18,253 bases of DNA from an uncultured Streptococcus sp. (GTDB lineage Bacteria > Bacillota > Bacilli > Lactobacillales > Streptococcaceae). The DNA is taken from the NCBI GenBank assembly GCA_902470035.1, contig CABREZ010000014.1, forward strand, positions 1 through 18,253. The letters are read 5' to 3'. A program made the position numbers and the translations under genes. Below the pieces are notes generated by a model. It had not been told where the DNA came from, searched no databases, and worked only from the letters and a program-made list of their open reading frames with translations. Positions 1 through 7,780 of the stretch are shown here, in pieces (the stretch's first letter is position 1; the number at the start of each line of letters is the position of its first letter).

Positions 1-159
1 AGATACGTTAATGAGAAAATAAGGCGTCACTTCAAGGGCAACCCCGTTTTGCTCGATGGTATCGAAAAGCTGGACATAGTTCTCAGCACCGCCCCAACCA
101 GTTCGCACATATTTCTTTTTTGCCTTTAGTCCAGGCAGGATTTCTTCGAATGTCATCAT
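1..159 (-). CDS. DUF2829 / Tad2-like protein, 5' part only
   Basis: The N-terminal 53 codons of a minus-strand gene that runs off the left edge. The protein opens with MTFEEILPGLKAKKKYVRTG followed by a GWGG block. That FEE-LK-GKKVRR-GW pattern is typical of DUF2829, the family now also called Thoeris anti-defence 2 (Tad2), whose phage members bind and sequester the cyclic-nucleotide signal of Thoeris immunity. Two ATG codons are adjacent (159-157 and 156-154). An AAAGGAG lies 6 bases before the second, so translation may begin at 156. Chromosomal streptococcal copies are common and their role is unknown. The family assignment rests on recalled sequence pattern, and the C-terminal half cannot be seen. 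Confidence 0.75.
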   Translation of the reverse strand, partial: MMTFEEILPGLKAKKKYVRTGWGGAENYVQLFDTIEQNGVALEVTPYFLINVS

Positions 160-186
160 CTTCTCCTTTGATTCATACTCCCTTTC

Positions 187-195
187 ATTATAACA
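187..195 (-). promoter_or_regulatory. Extended -10 promoter of the Tad2-like gene
   Basis: Read on the minus strand this is TG-T-TATAAT, an extended -10 element, about 28 bases before the start codons. No convincing -35 hexamer stands 16-18 bases upstream, which is usual for extended -10 promoters. Confidence 0.55.
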
Positions 196-226
196 AAAAT
201 CATGCTTGCTCGTTGTTTTTCAACAG

Positions 227-251
227 AAAAAGGGGAGCTTCCCCCCCTTTT
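227..251 (-). terminator. Terminator of the PadR operon
   Basis: On the minus strand AAAAGGGG pairs with CCCCTTTTT around an 8-base loop, ending in a T run. It begins 4 bases after the stop codon at 256 and so closes the padR-membrane protein operon. The run of seven Cs on the plus strand allows alternative registers. Confidence 0.7.
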
Positions 252-255
252 CACT

Positions 256-1086
256 CTATTCACCATTTTCTGTCTTGTTCTTTTTCAAGGCGCGAATCGT
301 GAACCAATAGTAAATCATCAATCCTATAACAATGATTACCGTAGGTAGTATTATGGTCATGGTAGAATTCTGAATCCCTTGTGCCAAAGTCCAGCGATGC
401 AAGAATCCCACTACTAAAAAGGCTAAAATAGGAAAGACAAAAGCTCGGCCAATTTCTTCTTTCCATTGCCACAGAATGAGGACGCCACTAGCCCCTGTTA
501 CCAGGAAAGTATCCCATGGATTCGGTACCGTCAACCAGGCAAAAGCTGGCAAAAAACGGACCCCAACTATTTCACTGATAAAATAGATCCCCAGAACGAG
601 AACGACTGCTACATAAATTGCTTTTTTGGACTTTTCTTCTGCAAAAATGAGGCAACGAAGGAGATAGAATAGGAATCCAACGGCCAAAAGTCCTAAAATA
701 CTATCCGTTAGATAGACGAGGGGCTTGAGAACCAGGACTGCTTGCGAAGCAAAATCACTTAAGAGGCGATAAAAAATGACAATTCCTGAGACGATTGCCC
801 CATATTTTAGAACGGATCTCGTGGATTCTTTAGGTATGTTCTCGATGATTTGGTCTGCCATTCCCTTTGGATCCTGTCCAAAATAGTCCTTGGCTGTCAA
901 TCCATCACCGCTTGCTTGCGAAAAATCTAGCGCTAGATTATAGACCTGCTCTCTTAGTGCTTTCTCCTCATATAAGAAGCCGGCAAAATTGAAATAATCC
1001 CAGAGATCTTGGAAATAAGCTTGATCCTCCTGGCTAAAGGTTTGAACCAAAGCCTGCGTTTCTTCATAATAAATAGCTGATGTCAT
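256..1086 (-). CDS. PadR-associated membrane protein with HAAS/DUF1129-like N-terminus (second copy)
   Basis: A 276-residue membrane protein, third gene of the PadR operon. The first about 85 residues are soluble and helical, with the pattern ALVQTFSQEDQAYFQDL, then a QVYNLALDF helix and GLTAKDYFGQDPKGMADQI. This resembles the HAAS/DUF1129/DUF1700 helical domain found next to PadR regulators. About six hydrophobic segments follow, and the C-terminus is basic. The ATG at 1086 overlaps the previous stop as ATGA and has GGGGG 7 bases upstream. An open frame reaches further upstream to 1203 but lies inside the preceding gene. The protein is similar throughout to its upstream neighbour, so the two are probably tandem paralogues. 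Known for the family: association with PadR-type HTH regulators. Function here is unknown; an envelope-stress or signalling role is inference. Confidence 0.85.
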   Translation of the reverse strand: MTSAIYYEETQALVQTFSQEDQAYFQDLWDYFNFAGFLYEEKALREQVYNLALDFSQASGDGLTAKDYFGQDPKGMADQIIENIPKESTRSVLKYGAIVSGIVIFYRLLSDFASQAVLVLKPLVYLTDSILGLLAVGFLFYLLRCLIFAEEKSKKAIYVAVVLVLGIYFISEIVGVRFLPAFAWLTVPNPWDTFLVTGASGVLILWQWKEEIGRAFVFPILAFLVVGFLHRWTLAQGIQNSTMTIILPTVIIVIGLMIYYWFTIRALKKNKTENGE

Positions 1087-1883
1087 GGTGTTTCCCCCTT
1101 TCTTTGGAGACGAAATACAATGAAGGACAAGACTAGTCCTATCAGAGGGAGTAGCCAGCGTAATGAATTGGCCGTTCCTGGATTCACAAAGCGAACACAG
1201 CATCCAGTTACAAAGAAAGTCACTCCCATGACCAGTAGGCTAACAGCGAGCCGTCCCTGATTTCTATAGGTCATGATCGTAAATCCAAGAAGAACCAGAA
1301 ATGCAAGAACAATCGCCCAACCATCTGGCAAAAGGATACTTCGATTCAGACTCAAATGGTCAGAAAACACGCGCTCTATCCTAGGAGACAGGATCAAGCT
1401 AATCACACTGATGATAAGAGCCCAAGGCCACTTGATTTCCCCATAGCTCTGTTTGGACCAAAGCCACATCATGAATTGACTCAACACTACGAAAATGAGT
1501 AGATCTAGCAGATATGTTAAGGGAGCAATAACCAGTGGCATCATCCAGGCAAAATCCATTACAAACCGCATGCCAACGAAAATCGTTCCAAGAATCAAGA
1601 ATAACCCCACAAAAGAACCTAGCCTGCGCCTAGGTAACTCCGAGAGAACTTGGTCAATCATGGCCCTTGGATCCTTTCCGTAGTAGTCCATCGCACCAAT
1701 CCCGTCTCTCTCAGCAACCTTTAAATCGCAAACCATATTGTAGAGCTGTTCACCCAGTAGCTCATCATCATAAAAATAGGACTTCACTCCGATATAAGCT
1801 ATCATTTTTTTCATATAGGCTTGATTGTCCTTATTTAGGTGCAACAATTCAGCTGACATTTTTTCTGTATAATCTTCGATCAT
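1083..1883 (-). CDS. PadR-associated membrane protein with HAAS/DUF1129-like N-terminus (first copy)
   Basis: A 266-residue protein, second gene of the PadR operon. The N-terminal about 85 residues form a soluble helical domain (LLHLNKDNQAYMKKM, then GEQLYNMVCDL and GAMDYYGKDPRAMIDQVL). The rest has about six membrane segments, roughly at 88-110, 115-140, 150-170, 187-207, 213-232 and 240-260. The YFGKDP/YYGKDP-like signature before the membrane part is shared with the downstream gene and with HAAS-type proteins. The start ATG at 1883 overlaps the padR stop as ATGA, and a strong AAGGAGGGGG precedes it, so translation is probably coupled to the repressor. It has no enzyme motif. It could be a sensor or membrane partner for PadR, or simply its main target. 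Confidence 0.85.
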   Translation of the reverse strand: MIEDYTEKMSAELLHLNKDNQAYMKKMIAYIGVKSYFYDDELLGEQLYNMVCDLKVAERDGIGAMDYYGKDPRAMIDQVLSELPRRRLGSFVGLFLILGTIFVGMRFVMDFAWMMPLVIAPLTYLLDLLIFVVLSQFMMWLWSKQSYGEIKWPWALIISVISLILSPRIERVFSDHLSLNRSILLPDGWAIVLAFLVLLGFTIMTYRNQGRLAVSLLVMGVTFFVTGCCVRFVNPGTANSLRWLLPLIGLVLSFIVFRLQRKGETP

Positions 1884-2206
1884 GCTTCCCCCTCCTTTTT
1901 TACGCGTTCTACTTTAATAACCAGATCCTGCCACTGGTTCCAAAATTCCTCTAGTCGCTCTCTTCCTTCCTTGGTTAGAGAGAAATATTTGCGATCAGGT
2001 CCATCCGGAGAGGGCCTCATTTCTCCTACTATAACTCCCTGCTTCTCTAACTTCTGAAGCAAGGGATAAACGGTCCCCGCAACAATCTTATCAAAGCCGG
2101 TTTCCTTAAGGCTTTGGATCAATTCATAGCCATAAATAGATTTCTTTGAAATAATTTCTAAAACACAACCTTCCAGGACACCCTTGAGCAATTGCGACTC
2201 TTTCAT
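1880..2206 (-). CDS. PadR-family transcriptional regulator
   Basis: A 108-residue protein with the PadR winged-helix layout: LLKGVLEGCVLEII near the start, SIYGYELIQSLKETGF for the recognition region, AGTVYPLLQKLEKQGVI for the wing approach, and PDRKYFSLTKEGRERL for the wing, ending in a short dimerisation helix. This matches subfamily-2 PadR length (about 110). It is the first gene of a three-gene operon with ATGA overlaps, and GGGGGAG lies just before the ATG. PadR proteins usually repress their own operon and respond to membrane-active or phenolic compounds. The promoter carries two inverted repeats that are good candidates for its operator. The inducer cannot be read from sequence. Confidence 0.92.
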   Translation of the reverse strand: MKESQLLKGVLEGCVLEIISKKSIYGYELIQSLKETGFDKIVAGTVYPLLQKLEKQGVIVGEMRPSPDGPDRKYFSLTKEGRERLEEFWNQWQDLVIKVERVKKEGEA

Positions 2207-2239
2207 CCTGCTCCCCCTTTCTATACCGCCTCTTTTTGG

Positions 2240-2302
2240 CTAGTTTGTTTTACATACTAGTCCTTTCACTATTAGTATACTTCATCCAAACTAGTTTGTA
2301 AA
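2240..2302 (-). promoter_or_regulatory. padR operon promoter with two palindromic operator candidates
   Basis: On the minus strand TTTACA (2302-2297) and TATACT (2279-2274) are separated by exactly 17 bases, a near-consensus sigma-70 promoter. Between them is the perfect 12-bp palindrome CAAACTAGTTTG (2287-2298). Downstream of the -10 is a second inverted repeat, CTAGTTTG and CATACTAG (2240-2247 and 2253-2260), sharing the CTAGTWTG half-site. PadR regulators are usually autorepressors, so these are likely PadR operators. Confidence 0.75.
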
Positions 2303-2364
2303 GCATAATAGTGATAATCTTGAATAAAACTCAATAAATCCGAACAATATGACTAAATATACAA

Positions 2365-2379
2365 AATTTTTATAAAATT
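2365..2379 (+). promoter_or_regulatory. CodY-like box upstream of the peptide-binding gene
   Basis: AATTTTTATAAAATT matches the CodY consensus AATTTTCWGAAAATT at 13 of 15 positions and ends 2 bases before the -35 hexamer. CodY represses peptide and amino-acid acquisition genes in streptococci and lactococci when branched-chain amino acids are plentiful, so this placement fits. The region is AT-rich, so a chance match is possible. Confidence 0.55.
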
Positions 2380-2381
2380 AG

Positions 2382-2409
2382 TTGCTTTTTATAAAAAAAG
2401 GTGTATAAT
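2382..2409 (+). promoter_or_regulatory. Promoter of the oligopeptide-binding lipoprotein
   Basis: TTGCTT (2382-2387) and TATAAT (2404-2409) are separated by 16 bases. The -10 is a consensus match and lies 31 bases before the start codon. An AAAGGAG ribosome site follows at 2427-2433. Confidence 0.75.
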
Positions 2410-2440
2410 GATACAAAATATTTATTAAAGGAGATAAGTG

Positions 2441-4405
2441 ATGAAAAAATCTAAACTAGCTTTCCTAGCAGGTGTCACGGTTGCTTCAGCCCTGTTCCTT
2501 GCTTCATGTGGATCATCTTCAAAATCTTCTCAGACAAACACATACTCATACGTGTTTAGCACTGATCCAGATTCTCTGAACTACCTCCTTTCAAACCGTT
2601 CTACAACAAGTGACGTTACAACTAACTTGGTGGATGGATTGTTTGAAAATGACCAATATGGTAATCTCGTCCCTGCTCTAGCGGAAGATTGGTCTGTTTC
2701 TAAAGACGGACTAACCTACACTTATAAACTCCGTAAAGATGCAAAATGGTATGACTCAGAAGGGAACGAATATGCAGATGTCACTGCACAGGACTTCGTC
2801 ACTTCTCTGAAATATGTAGCAGACAACAAGTCAGATGCCCTCTACTTGGTTCAAAACTCAGTAGCCGGCCTGGATGACTATGTCACTGGTAAAAATACGG
2901 ACTTCTCTAAAGTTGGAGTGAAAGCCGTTGATGACCATACCCTCCAATACACCTTGGCTCAACCTGAATCCTTCTGGAATTCTAAATTGACGACTTCTAC
3001 CATGATGCCCGTCAATGAAAAATTCCTCAAATCTGCAGGTAAAGACTTCGGTAGCGTCAAACCTTCTGGAATCCTTTACAACGGTCCTTACTACTTGAAA
3101 TCCTTCACTTCCAAATCGTTGATGGAGTTCACCAAGAACGAGAACTACTACGACAAAGACAATGTGAAGATTGAAAATATCAAATTGACCTACTTCGATG
3201 GTTCTGACCAAGACTACTTGGCTCGTAACTTCTCTGATGGCAACTTGACCACTGCGCGTCTCTTCCCAACGAGCTCAACCTATAGCACCATTGAGAGAAA
3301 ATTCAAAGACAATATCGTTTATTCACCACAAGATGCGACTGTCTACTATGTCTACTTCAACGTAAACCGTCAAAACTACGGTCATACCGAGAAGACAACA
3401 GACGACCAGAAGAACCAAACCAAAACAGCTCTTCAAAACAAAAACTTCCGTCAAGCCATCAACTTTGCCCTTGATCGTACTTCACTAAATGCCCAATCAA
3501 ACGGGAAAGATGGCGCTAGCAAAACCCTTCGTACGCTTCTTGTACCTCCAACATTTGTGCAAGTAGACAACAAAGACTTCGGTAGCGTTGTCGAAGAAAA
3601 ACTTGCCGCAACAGGAGATGATTGGAAGGATGTCAGCCTAGCTGATGCGCAAGATAGCATGTTCAATGCGGACAAGGCCAATGCGCAATTTGCCAAAGCC
3701 AAAGAAGAGCTCCAAGCGCAAGGTGTTCAATTCCCAATCCACATCGACTATGTGGTTGACCAATCTGCTGCTAGCCTTGTACAGCAGGCAGACTCAATGA
3801 AAGACTCCATTGAAAAAACATTAGGAAAAGAAAATGTTGTCGTGGATGTTCAGAAATTGTCTACGGAAGATGCAGACAACGCAACCTACTTCGCCCAAAC
3901 ACCAGATCAAAAAGACTTTGATATGGATATCGGTGGTTGGGGACCTGACTTCCAAGATCCATCAACTTACTTGGATATCTTCAATCCAGTAGATGGTTCA
4001 GCCTTAGCAGGAATGGGAATCAATCCGGCAACTGACCAAGCCCTAATCGAAAAACTAGGTTTGAACGAGTACAAACAACTATTGGATGATGCCAATGCAG
4101 AACAATTGGATACCAAAACTCGTTACGAAAAATATGCTGTTGCTCAAGCTTGGTTGACAGACAATGCCTTTGCACTTCCTGTCTACTCTAAAGGTGCTGT
4201 TCCTTCTATCACGAAGATTAAACCATTTACAAAAGCCTTCTCCTTGATCGGTATCAAAGACGGTTCTAGCTACTACAAGTACATGGAACTACAAAGTGAT
4301 ACAGTCACAACGGCTGACTACGACAAAGCTTATAAGAATTGGTTGAAAGAAAAAGAAGAATCAAACAAAAAAGCGCAAGAAGAACTTGAAAAACACGTCA
4401 AATAA
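2441..4405 (+). CDS. AliA/AliB-like oligopeptide-binding lipoprotein (SBP family 5)
   Basis: A 654-residue extracellular solute-binding protein that presents oligopeptides to an Ami/Opp-type ABC importer. Residues 1-22 form a signal peptide ending in the lipobox L20-A21-S22-C23, so the mature protein is lipid-anchored at Cys23. Family-5 features include the DPDSLNYL opening, LAEDWSVSKDGLTYTYKLRKD, the DDHTLQYTL block, the NFRQAINFALDR motif, and WGPDFQDPSTYLDIF. The tail KEESNKKAQEELEKHVK is close to that of pneumococcal AliB and AmiA. The overall wording is nearest AliB, but viridans streptococci carry several paralogues (HppA/G/H), so no symbol is assigned. The ATG at 2441 is preferred over the GTG at 2438 because GGAG then lies 7 bases upstream. 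No permease or ATPase gene is adjacent, so it probably feeds the AmiCDEF complex encoded elsewhere. Confidence 0.93.
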   Translation: MKKSKLAFLAGVTVASALFLASCGSSSKSSQTNTYSYVFSTDPDSLNYLLSNRSTTSDVTTNLVDGLFENDQYGNLVPALAEDWSVSKDGLTYTYKLRKDAKWYDSEGNEYADVTAQDFVTSLKYVADNKSDALYLVQNSVAGLDDYVTGKNTDFSKVGVKAVDDHTLQYTLAQPESFWNSKLTTSTMMPVNEKFLKSAGKDFGSVKPSGILYNGPYYLKSFTSKSLMEFTKNENYYDKDNVKIENIKLTYFDGSDQDYLARNFSDGNLTTARLFPTSSTYSTIERKFKDNIVYSPQDATVYYVYFNVNRQNYGHTEKTTDDQKNQTKTALQNKNFRQAINFALDRTSLNAQSNGKDGASKTLRTLLVPPTFVQVDNKDFGSVVEEKLAATGDDWKDVSLADAQDSMFNADKANAQFAKAKEELQAQGVQFPIHIDYVVDQSAASLVQQADSMKDSIEKTLGKENVVVDVQKLSTEDADNATYFAQTPDQKDFDMDIGGWGPDFQDPSTYLDIFNPVDGSALAGMGINPATDQALIEKLGLNEYKQLLDDANAEQLDTKTRYEKYAVAQAWLTDNAFALPVYSKGAVPSITKIKPFTKAFSLIGIKDGSSYYKYMELQSDTVTTADYDKAYKNWLKEKEESNKKAQEELEKHVK

Positions 4406-4416
4406 TGGTTGACGTC

Positions 4417-4447
4417 AAAACACCGAGGTTGTACCTCGGTGTTTTTG
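4417..4447. terminator. Bidirectional terminator between convergent genes
   Basis: A perfect 12-bp stem (AAACACCGAGGT with ACCTCGGTGTTT) around a 3-base loop, with T runs in both directions. It lies 12 bases after the lipoprotein stop and about 60 bases after the stop of the convergent permease gene, so it can serve both. Confidence 0.9.
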
Positions 4448-4505
4448 TTTCTAGCAAAATGTTGTATCTTTCATCTCATTTCTCAAGCCTTAATAGTCTT
4501 ACATA

Positions 4506-6497
4506 CTATCGCACGACAATCTTCCGATAACTTCTAGAAGTTAGAAGAAAGACGAGGACATAAGAGATGAAAAAGACAGCGCAGATGGAAAGAGTTGTTT
4601 GAAGGACCAGTCCCGCATTGGTCGCTCCTAAGATGGCAACGATCTTTGCAATCATCTTGTAGGCCACTCCTAGGTATAGGAAGGAGAAGAATAATGGAAG
4701 GAAGAAGACAGTGAGAATCTGTTTGCGAATGGTGGTGCCGGTTTGCTTTTGGTCCAATCCTACTTGTTGCAAGATCACAAAATTATCCCGATCCTCATGA
4801 CCCTCTGAAATCTGTTTGTAGTAAATGACGAGTACTGTAGCTAATAGAAAGATGACTGATAGGAAAATCCCGATAAAGAGGAGAGTCCCTGCTGTTTCAC
4901 GCCACTCCTTCTCTATACTGTATCGTTCATATCCACCAAAATAAGTCGCACCATATTGACTCATTTTGTCTGTCGAATACAGCTCTTTGGTCACGCCACC
5001 AGTAAAATCTTTGTTGTCTTTATTTTTGGCATTAATAGAGAATTCTAAATTCTTATCAACTTTTAGACCCAGTTGGTTCAAGTCAGGGAGGACAAGGTAC
5101 AAGCCCATTTGGTGTTGAAACAGGGCGTTTTGTGGGATCTTCCCTTGGATAAAGTTGGAGTCTAGTTTTTGTTTAATCGTGAAGGTCTTCCCATTGATAT
5201 CTAATTGCGCGTCTAATCTTCCTGGATACTGATACCCATAAGCTAAGATTTCATTTTCTCCTAGCTCAACTTTTTGACCCGTCAGTTGCTCGTAAGTCGC
5301 ATGATCAAAAAAGTAGACTGTTCCCTCTGTCTTCATCTCCTGACCAGCTTGTTCATAAACCTCTAAGCTCCTTCCATCAATCTTTCGAATTTCAGCCGAC
5401 CAGTATGTTGTCTGTGCCACCTGATAATCTGATAGATTTGTCGCATCGGCTGTTTTCTTAATTTGAGCTTGAACATCCTTGATAACCGGTTCTGTCTCAG
5501 CATCTGAAGGCATATGCCCCACACTAATCATGTAATCAGAAGGGTAAACAGTATCTAGGTAGTTCTGCCCTCCAATAAAGATATTGAGCGACCCGGTTAA
5601 GGTGACCAAGACCATGGTGGAAAGAATACTAATGGTCGCAAGGCCCGCTGCATTTTTTCGCATCCGAGCGATTAAGTTAGAGACGGATATAAAATTCTCT
5701 GGCTTGTAATAGTAGGATTTCCTACCTTTGAGAAATCTTAAGAAGGTAATGGAGCCTGCGTTGAATAAGAGATAAGTCGCCAGAATGACCAAAATGACAG
5801 CAATAAAGAATCCTTGAACAGCCGCTACCGGACGCTCAACGGTTAGCGCTATATAAAACGCAATTCCTAAGAGCCCAAGTCCTAAAAGAGTTTGGACCAG
5901 CAAGAAGCGTCCCTTCTTCTCTCCTGCTTTTTTCTGTTGCATGAGGTGGAGGGAACTGTAGCGCAAGAGGCGGAAAGAATTCAACAAGAGAATGAGGCCA
6001 AAAGCTAAGGCTAACCCAAGTAAAGTGTTAAGAACAGCCCCTATCTGGAAGGTTGATTGAATGACGACTGGTAGCCCCATACATTTTAGGAGCAAGGCAA
6101 AAATCAGGCGATCAAATAAGAGCCCCAAACCCAGTCCTACTCCAACTGTGAGAACATAGAAGAAGAGCAATTCCCATAAGGTCATGATGAGGAGATGCTT
6201 CTTCTCCATTCCCAGAACACTGTACAAGCCCAGTTCTTTGGAACGATTTTTCATGACAAAGCCATTGGCATAAGCCACCAAAATGATGACGACCAGCTGG
6301 ACGACGAAACTACCAAAACCAAGAACCGTTCTCGCCGCCCCCCCTCCGTAAGAATCCTCTAAATGAGGGGTAGATGACAAGGCGATAAAACTATAAAGGA
6401 TCATGGTCGTTAAAATGACAGCCAGGGCAAAGGGGTAATAGAGTTTGCGATTTTGTTTGAGGTTGGAAAGAGCTAATTTACTTGTTAATTTAAACAT
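4506..6497 (-). CDS. BceB-like ABC transporter permease, module 1
   Basis: A 663-residue permease of the Bce/FtsX type, which works with a BceA ATPase to free cell-wall targets from peptide antibiotics and passes the signal to a BceS kinase. Hydrophobic segments lie at about 22-42, 58-80, 108-128, 150-172, 200-220, 228-250 and 285-305. A large extracellular domain follows at about 308-535, and three more segments lie at 538-560, 596-616 and 632-652. This 7+3 arrangement is diagnostic. Conserved family blocks are YANGFVMKNRSKELGLYSVLGMEK and NFVILQQVGLD. The ATG at 6497 has AAGGAGG 6 bases upstream and overlaps the ATPase gene by 8 bp; the GTG at 6500 is too close to that site. The external domain is unlike that of module 2, so its peptide target probably differs. 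Confidence 0.93.
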   Translation of the reverse strand: MFKLTSKLALSNLKQNRKLYYPFALAVILTTMILYSFIALSSTPHLEDSYGGGAARTVLGFGSFVVQLVVIILVAYANGFVMKNRSKELGLYSVLGMEKKHLLIMTLWELLFFYVLTVGVGLGLGLLFDRLIFALLLKCMGLPVVIQSTFQIGAVLNTLLGLALAFGLILLLNSFRLLRYSSLHLMQQKKAGEKKGRFLLVQTLLGLGLLGIAFYIALTVERPVAAVQGFFIAVILVILATYLLFNAGSITFLRFLKGRKSYYYKPENFISVSNLIARMRKNAAGLATISILSTMVLVTLTGSLNIFIGGQNYLDTVYPSDYMISVGHMPSDAETEPVIKDVQAQIKKTADATNLSDYQVAQTTYWSAEIRKIDGRSLEVYEQAGQEMKTEGTVYFFDHATYEQLTGQKVELGENEILAYGYQYPGRLDAQLDINGKTFTIKQKLDSNFIQGKIPQNALFQHQMGLYLVLPDLNQLGLKVDKNLEFSINAKNKDNKDFTGGVTKELYSTDKMSQYGATYFGGYERYSIEKEWRETAGTLLFIGIFLSVIFLLATVLVIYYKQISEGHEDRDNFVILQQVGLDQKQTGTTIRKQILTVFFLPLFFSFLYLGVAYKMIAKIVAILGATNAGLVLQTTLSICAVFFISYVLVFLLTSRSYRKIVVR

Positions 6498-7257
6498 CAC
6501 GATCCTCCTTACCCGCCATGATCGTCAAGGTATCTGAGATTTCTTGGAACATCTGACGCTCTGTCTTTTCCCCACGGAAGATCTGGTTGTAGAGGATCCC
6601 GTCCTTGATAAAGAGCACGCGCTTAGCCCTCGCTGCCGCTGCAGTTGAGTGGGTCACCATGAGGATAGTTTGGCCCATGCTATTGATATCTTCAAAGACG
6701 TCGAGCAAAGCAGCCGAAGACTTAGAATCCAGCGCCCCTGTTGGCTCATCAGCGAGGAGGATTTCAGGTGAGGTGATAATAGCCCGTGCTACGGCCACCC
6801 GTTGTTTTTGCCCACCAGAGATTTCGTAAGGATATTTATCTAGAAGTTGGTGAATGCCCAACTCTCGACTCACGCTATCCACCTTACTCATCATTTCCTT
6901 GACTGGTCTGCGAGAGAGGACGAGAGGGAGAAGAATATTGTCCTTGACGGACAAGGTATCCAGCAAATTGAAATCTTGAAAGACAAAACCTAATTTTTCC
7001 CGACGGAAACTGGAGGCATCCTTGTTCTTGATGGTTGAGGTGTCGGTGCCATTGAGGTAGACCCGTCCTTCCGTCGGCTGGTCCAGCATGGCTAGGATAT
7101 TGAGGAGAGTGGATTTCCCGGACCCTGATTCCCCCATGATGGCGACGTATTCGCCCTTCTCCACGGTGAAGTGGATATCTTTTAGGGCTTCGACCTGAGT
7201 TCCTTGGAAGCGGGTTTTGTAAATTTTTTTCACATGTTGTACATCTAATAAGGCCAT
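6490..7257 (-). CDS. BceA-like ABC transporter ATPase, module 1
   Basis: A 255-residue ATPase of the MacB/BceA family. It shows Walker A G42-ESGSGKST50, Q-loop FQD around Q94, signature ISGGQ at 146-150, Walker B ILLADE ending at E171, and switch His203 in VTHS. The MALLDVQHV start at 7257 is preferred because GGAG lies 7 bases upstream. An in-frame ATG at 7299 sits almost on the predicted transcription start. It overlaps the permease gene by 8 bp. The protein differs from the module 2 ATPase at only four of the first 248 residues (2, 9, 140, 246), then at the short tail, although the partner permeases are far more diverged. Transcription should depend on the BceR-like box upstream. Confidence 0.95.
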   Translation of the reverse strand: MALLDVQHVKKIYKTRFQGTQVEALKDIHFTVEKGEYVAIMGESGSGKSTLLNILAMLDQPTEGRVYLNGTDTSTIKNKDASSFRREKLGFVFQDFNLLDTLSVKDNILLPLVLSRRPVKEMMSKVDSVSRELGIHQLLDKYPYEISGGQKQRVAVARAIITSPEILLADEPTGALDSKSSAALLDVFEDINSMGQTILMVTHSTAAAARAKRVLFIKDGILYNQIFRGEKTERQMFQEISDTLTIMAGKEDRDV

Positions 7258-7317
7258 TTTCATTCTCCATTTCCATCTAGTTATATGATTGATATCCATA
7301 AAACTTTTTACACCTCT

Positions 7318-7391
7318 ATTGTAACGATTTGAAGAGAGATCTACAATAAGCTAACCTTTCATTTTTACCCTGATTTCTTACATTTCTGTAA
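7318..7391 (-). promoter_or_regulatory. BceR-type box and promoter of ABC module 1
   Basis: The inverted repeat TTACA-N4-TGTAA occupies 7378-7391. On the minus strand, 17 bases further is GAAAGGTTAG (7360-7351), and 27 bases after that the -10 TACAAT (7323-7318). The -35 (TTGTAG, 17-bp spacing) is weak, as expected for an activated promoter. The repeat fits the TNACA-N4-TGTAA site known for BceR-like regulators. The same elements with identical spacing lie before module 2. Confidence 0.8.
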
Positions 7392-7396
7392 GGTAT

Positions 7397-7427
7397 TAAA
7401 AAACTAGCTTCCTTGCGGGAGCTAGTT
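7397..7427 (-). terminator. Terminator of the minus-strand SemiSWEET gene
   Basis: On the minus strand AACTAGCT and AGCTAGTT form an 8-bp stem extended by inner C-G pairs, followed by a T run. It begins 5 bases after the stop codon and insulates the ABC module 1 promoter from read-through. Confidence 0.85.
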
Positions 7428-7432
7428 CCTTC

Positions 7433-7690
7433 TTATAAGGCTGTGATGGCTGTGATCAACCCAAAGATGATCCCTGGTGCATTGGCTGCAGCAAGTGGGA
7501 TATCGCGTTCTTTTTTAAAGAGTCCATAGTAGACCCAAAGGCTACAGTTGATGGCTGCCACCAAAGGTTGAACAAAGTTTCCTTTGTGACCAGCGAGATT
7601 GTCCATAATTTGTGGGAAGTAAGAGACATACATCATAACAGACATAAAGGTCGCAACCCAACCAAGGATTTTCATTTGTTTTTCGTTCAT
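7433..7690 (-). CDS. SemiSWEET sugar transporter, copy 1
   Basis: An 85-residue triple-helix-bundle protein of the PQ-loop/SemiSWEET family. These proteins dimerise in the membrane to form a sugar uniporter. Visible are helix 1 with the PQ motif (YFPQI, P26-Q27), helix 2 with INCSLWVYYG (Trp52), and helix 3 with AANAPGI (Asn70), a substrate-pocket position in the family. Three in-frame ATGs exist. 7690 aligns best with the start of copy 2 and has AAAGG 10 bases upstream; 7696 (MKMNEK) has a spacing of 4 and is possible; 7708 lies before the ribosome site. It is divergent from copy 2, so the pair could form homo- or heterodimers. The sugar cannot be inferred. Confidence 0.88.
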   Translation of the reverse strand: MNEKQMKILGWVATFMSVMMYVSYFPQIMDNLAGHKGNFVQPLVAAINCSLWVYYGLFKKERDIPLAAANAPGIIFGLITAITAL

Positions 7691-7724
7691 TTTCATGATA
7701 CCTTTCATTTTTTAAGTATGAACT

Positions 7725-7753
7725 ATTCTAACCCTTACCCTCTTAAAATTCAA
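7725..7753 (-). promoter_or_regulatory. Promoter of SemiSWEET copy 1
   Basis: On the minus strand TTGAAT (7753-7748) and TAGAAT (7730-7725) are separated by 17 bases, placing transcription start about 28 bases before the ATG at 7690. Confidence 0.65.
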
Positions 7754-7780
7754 GTCTTTTTTCAAATGTTACCCAACTGT

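Noticed and set aside
120..302. Plus-strand 60-codon open frame
   Set aside because: It runs antisense through the Tad2-like start, its promoter and a terminator, and has no ribosome site or recognisable product.
1084..1203. Upstream extension of the second HAAS-type protein
   Set aside because: The extra residues lie inside the preceding gene. The ATGA junction and GGGGG ribosome site mark the start at 1086.
2858..3211. Minus-strand 117-codon open frame
   Set aside because: It is antisense inside the peptide-binding gene, which has clear family-wide similarity, and its composition is a reverse reading of it.
6884..7276. 130-codon minus-strand frame over the ATPase 1 gene
   Set aside because: It is an alternate frame of the ATPase gene, whose Walker and signature motifs settle the correct frame.
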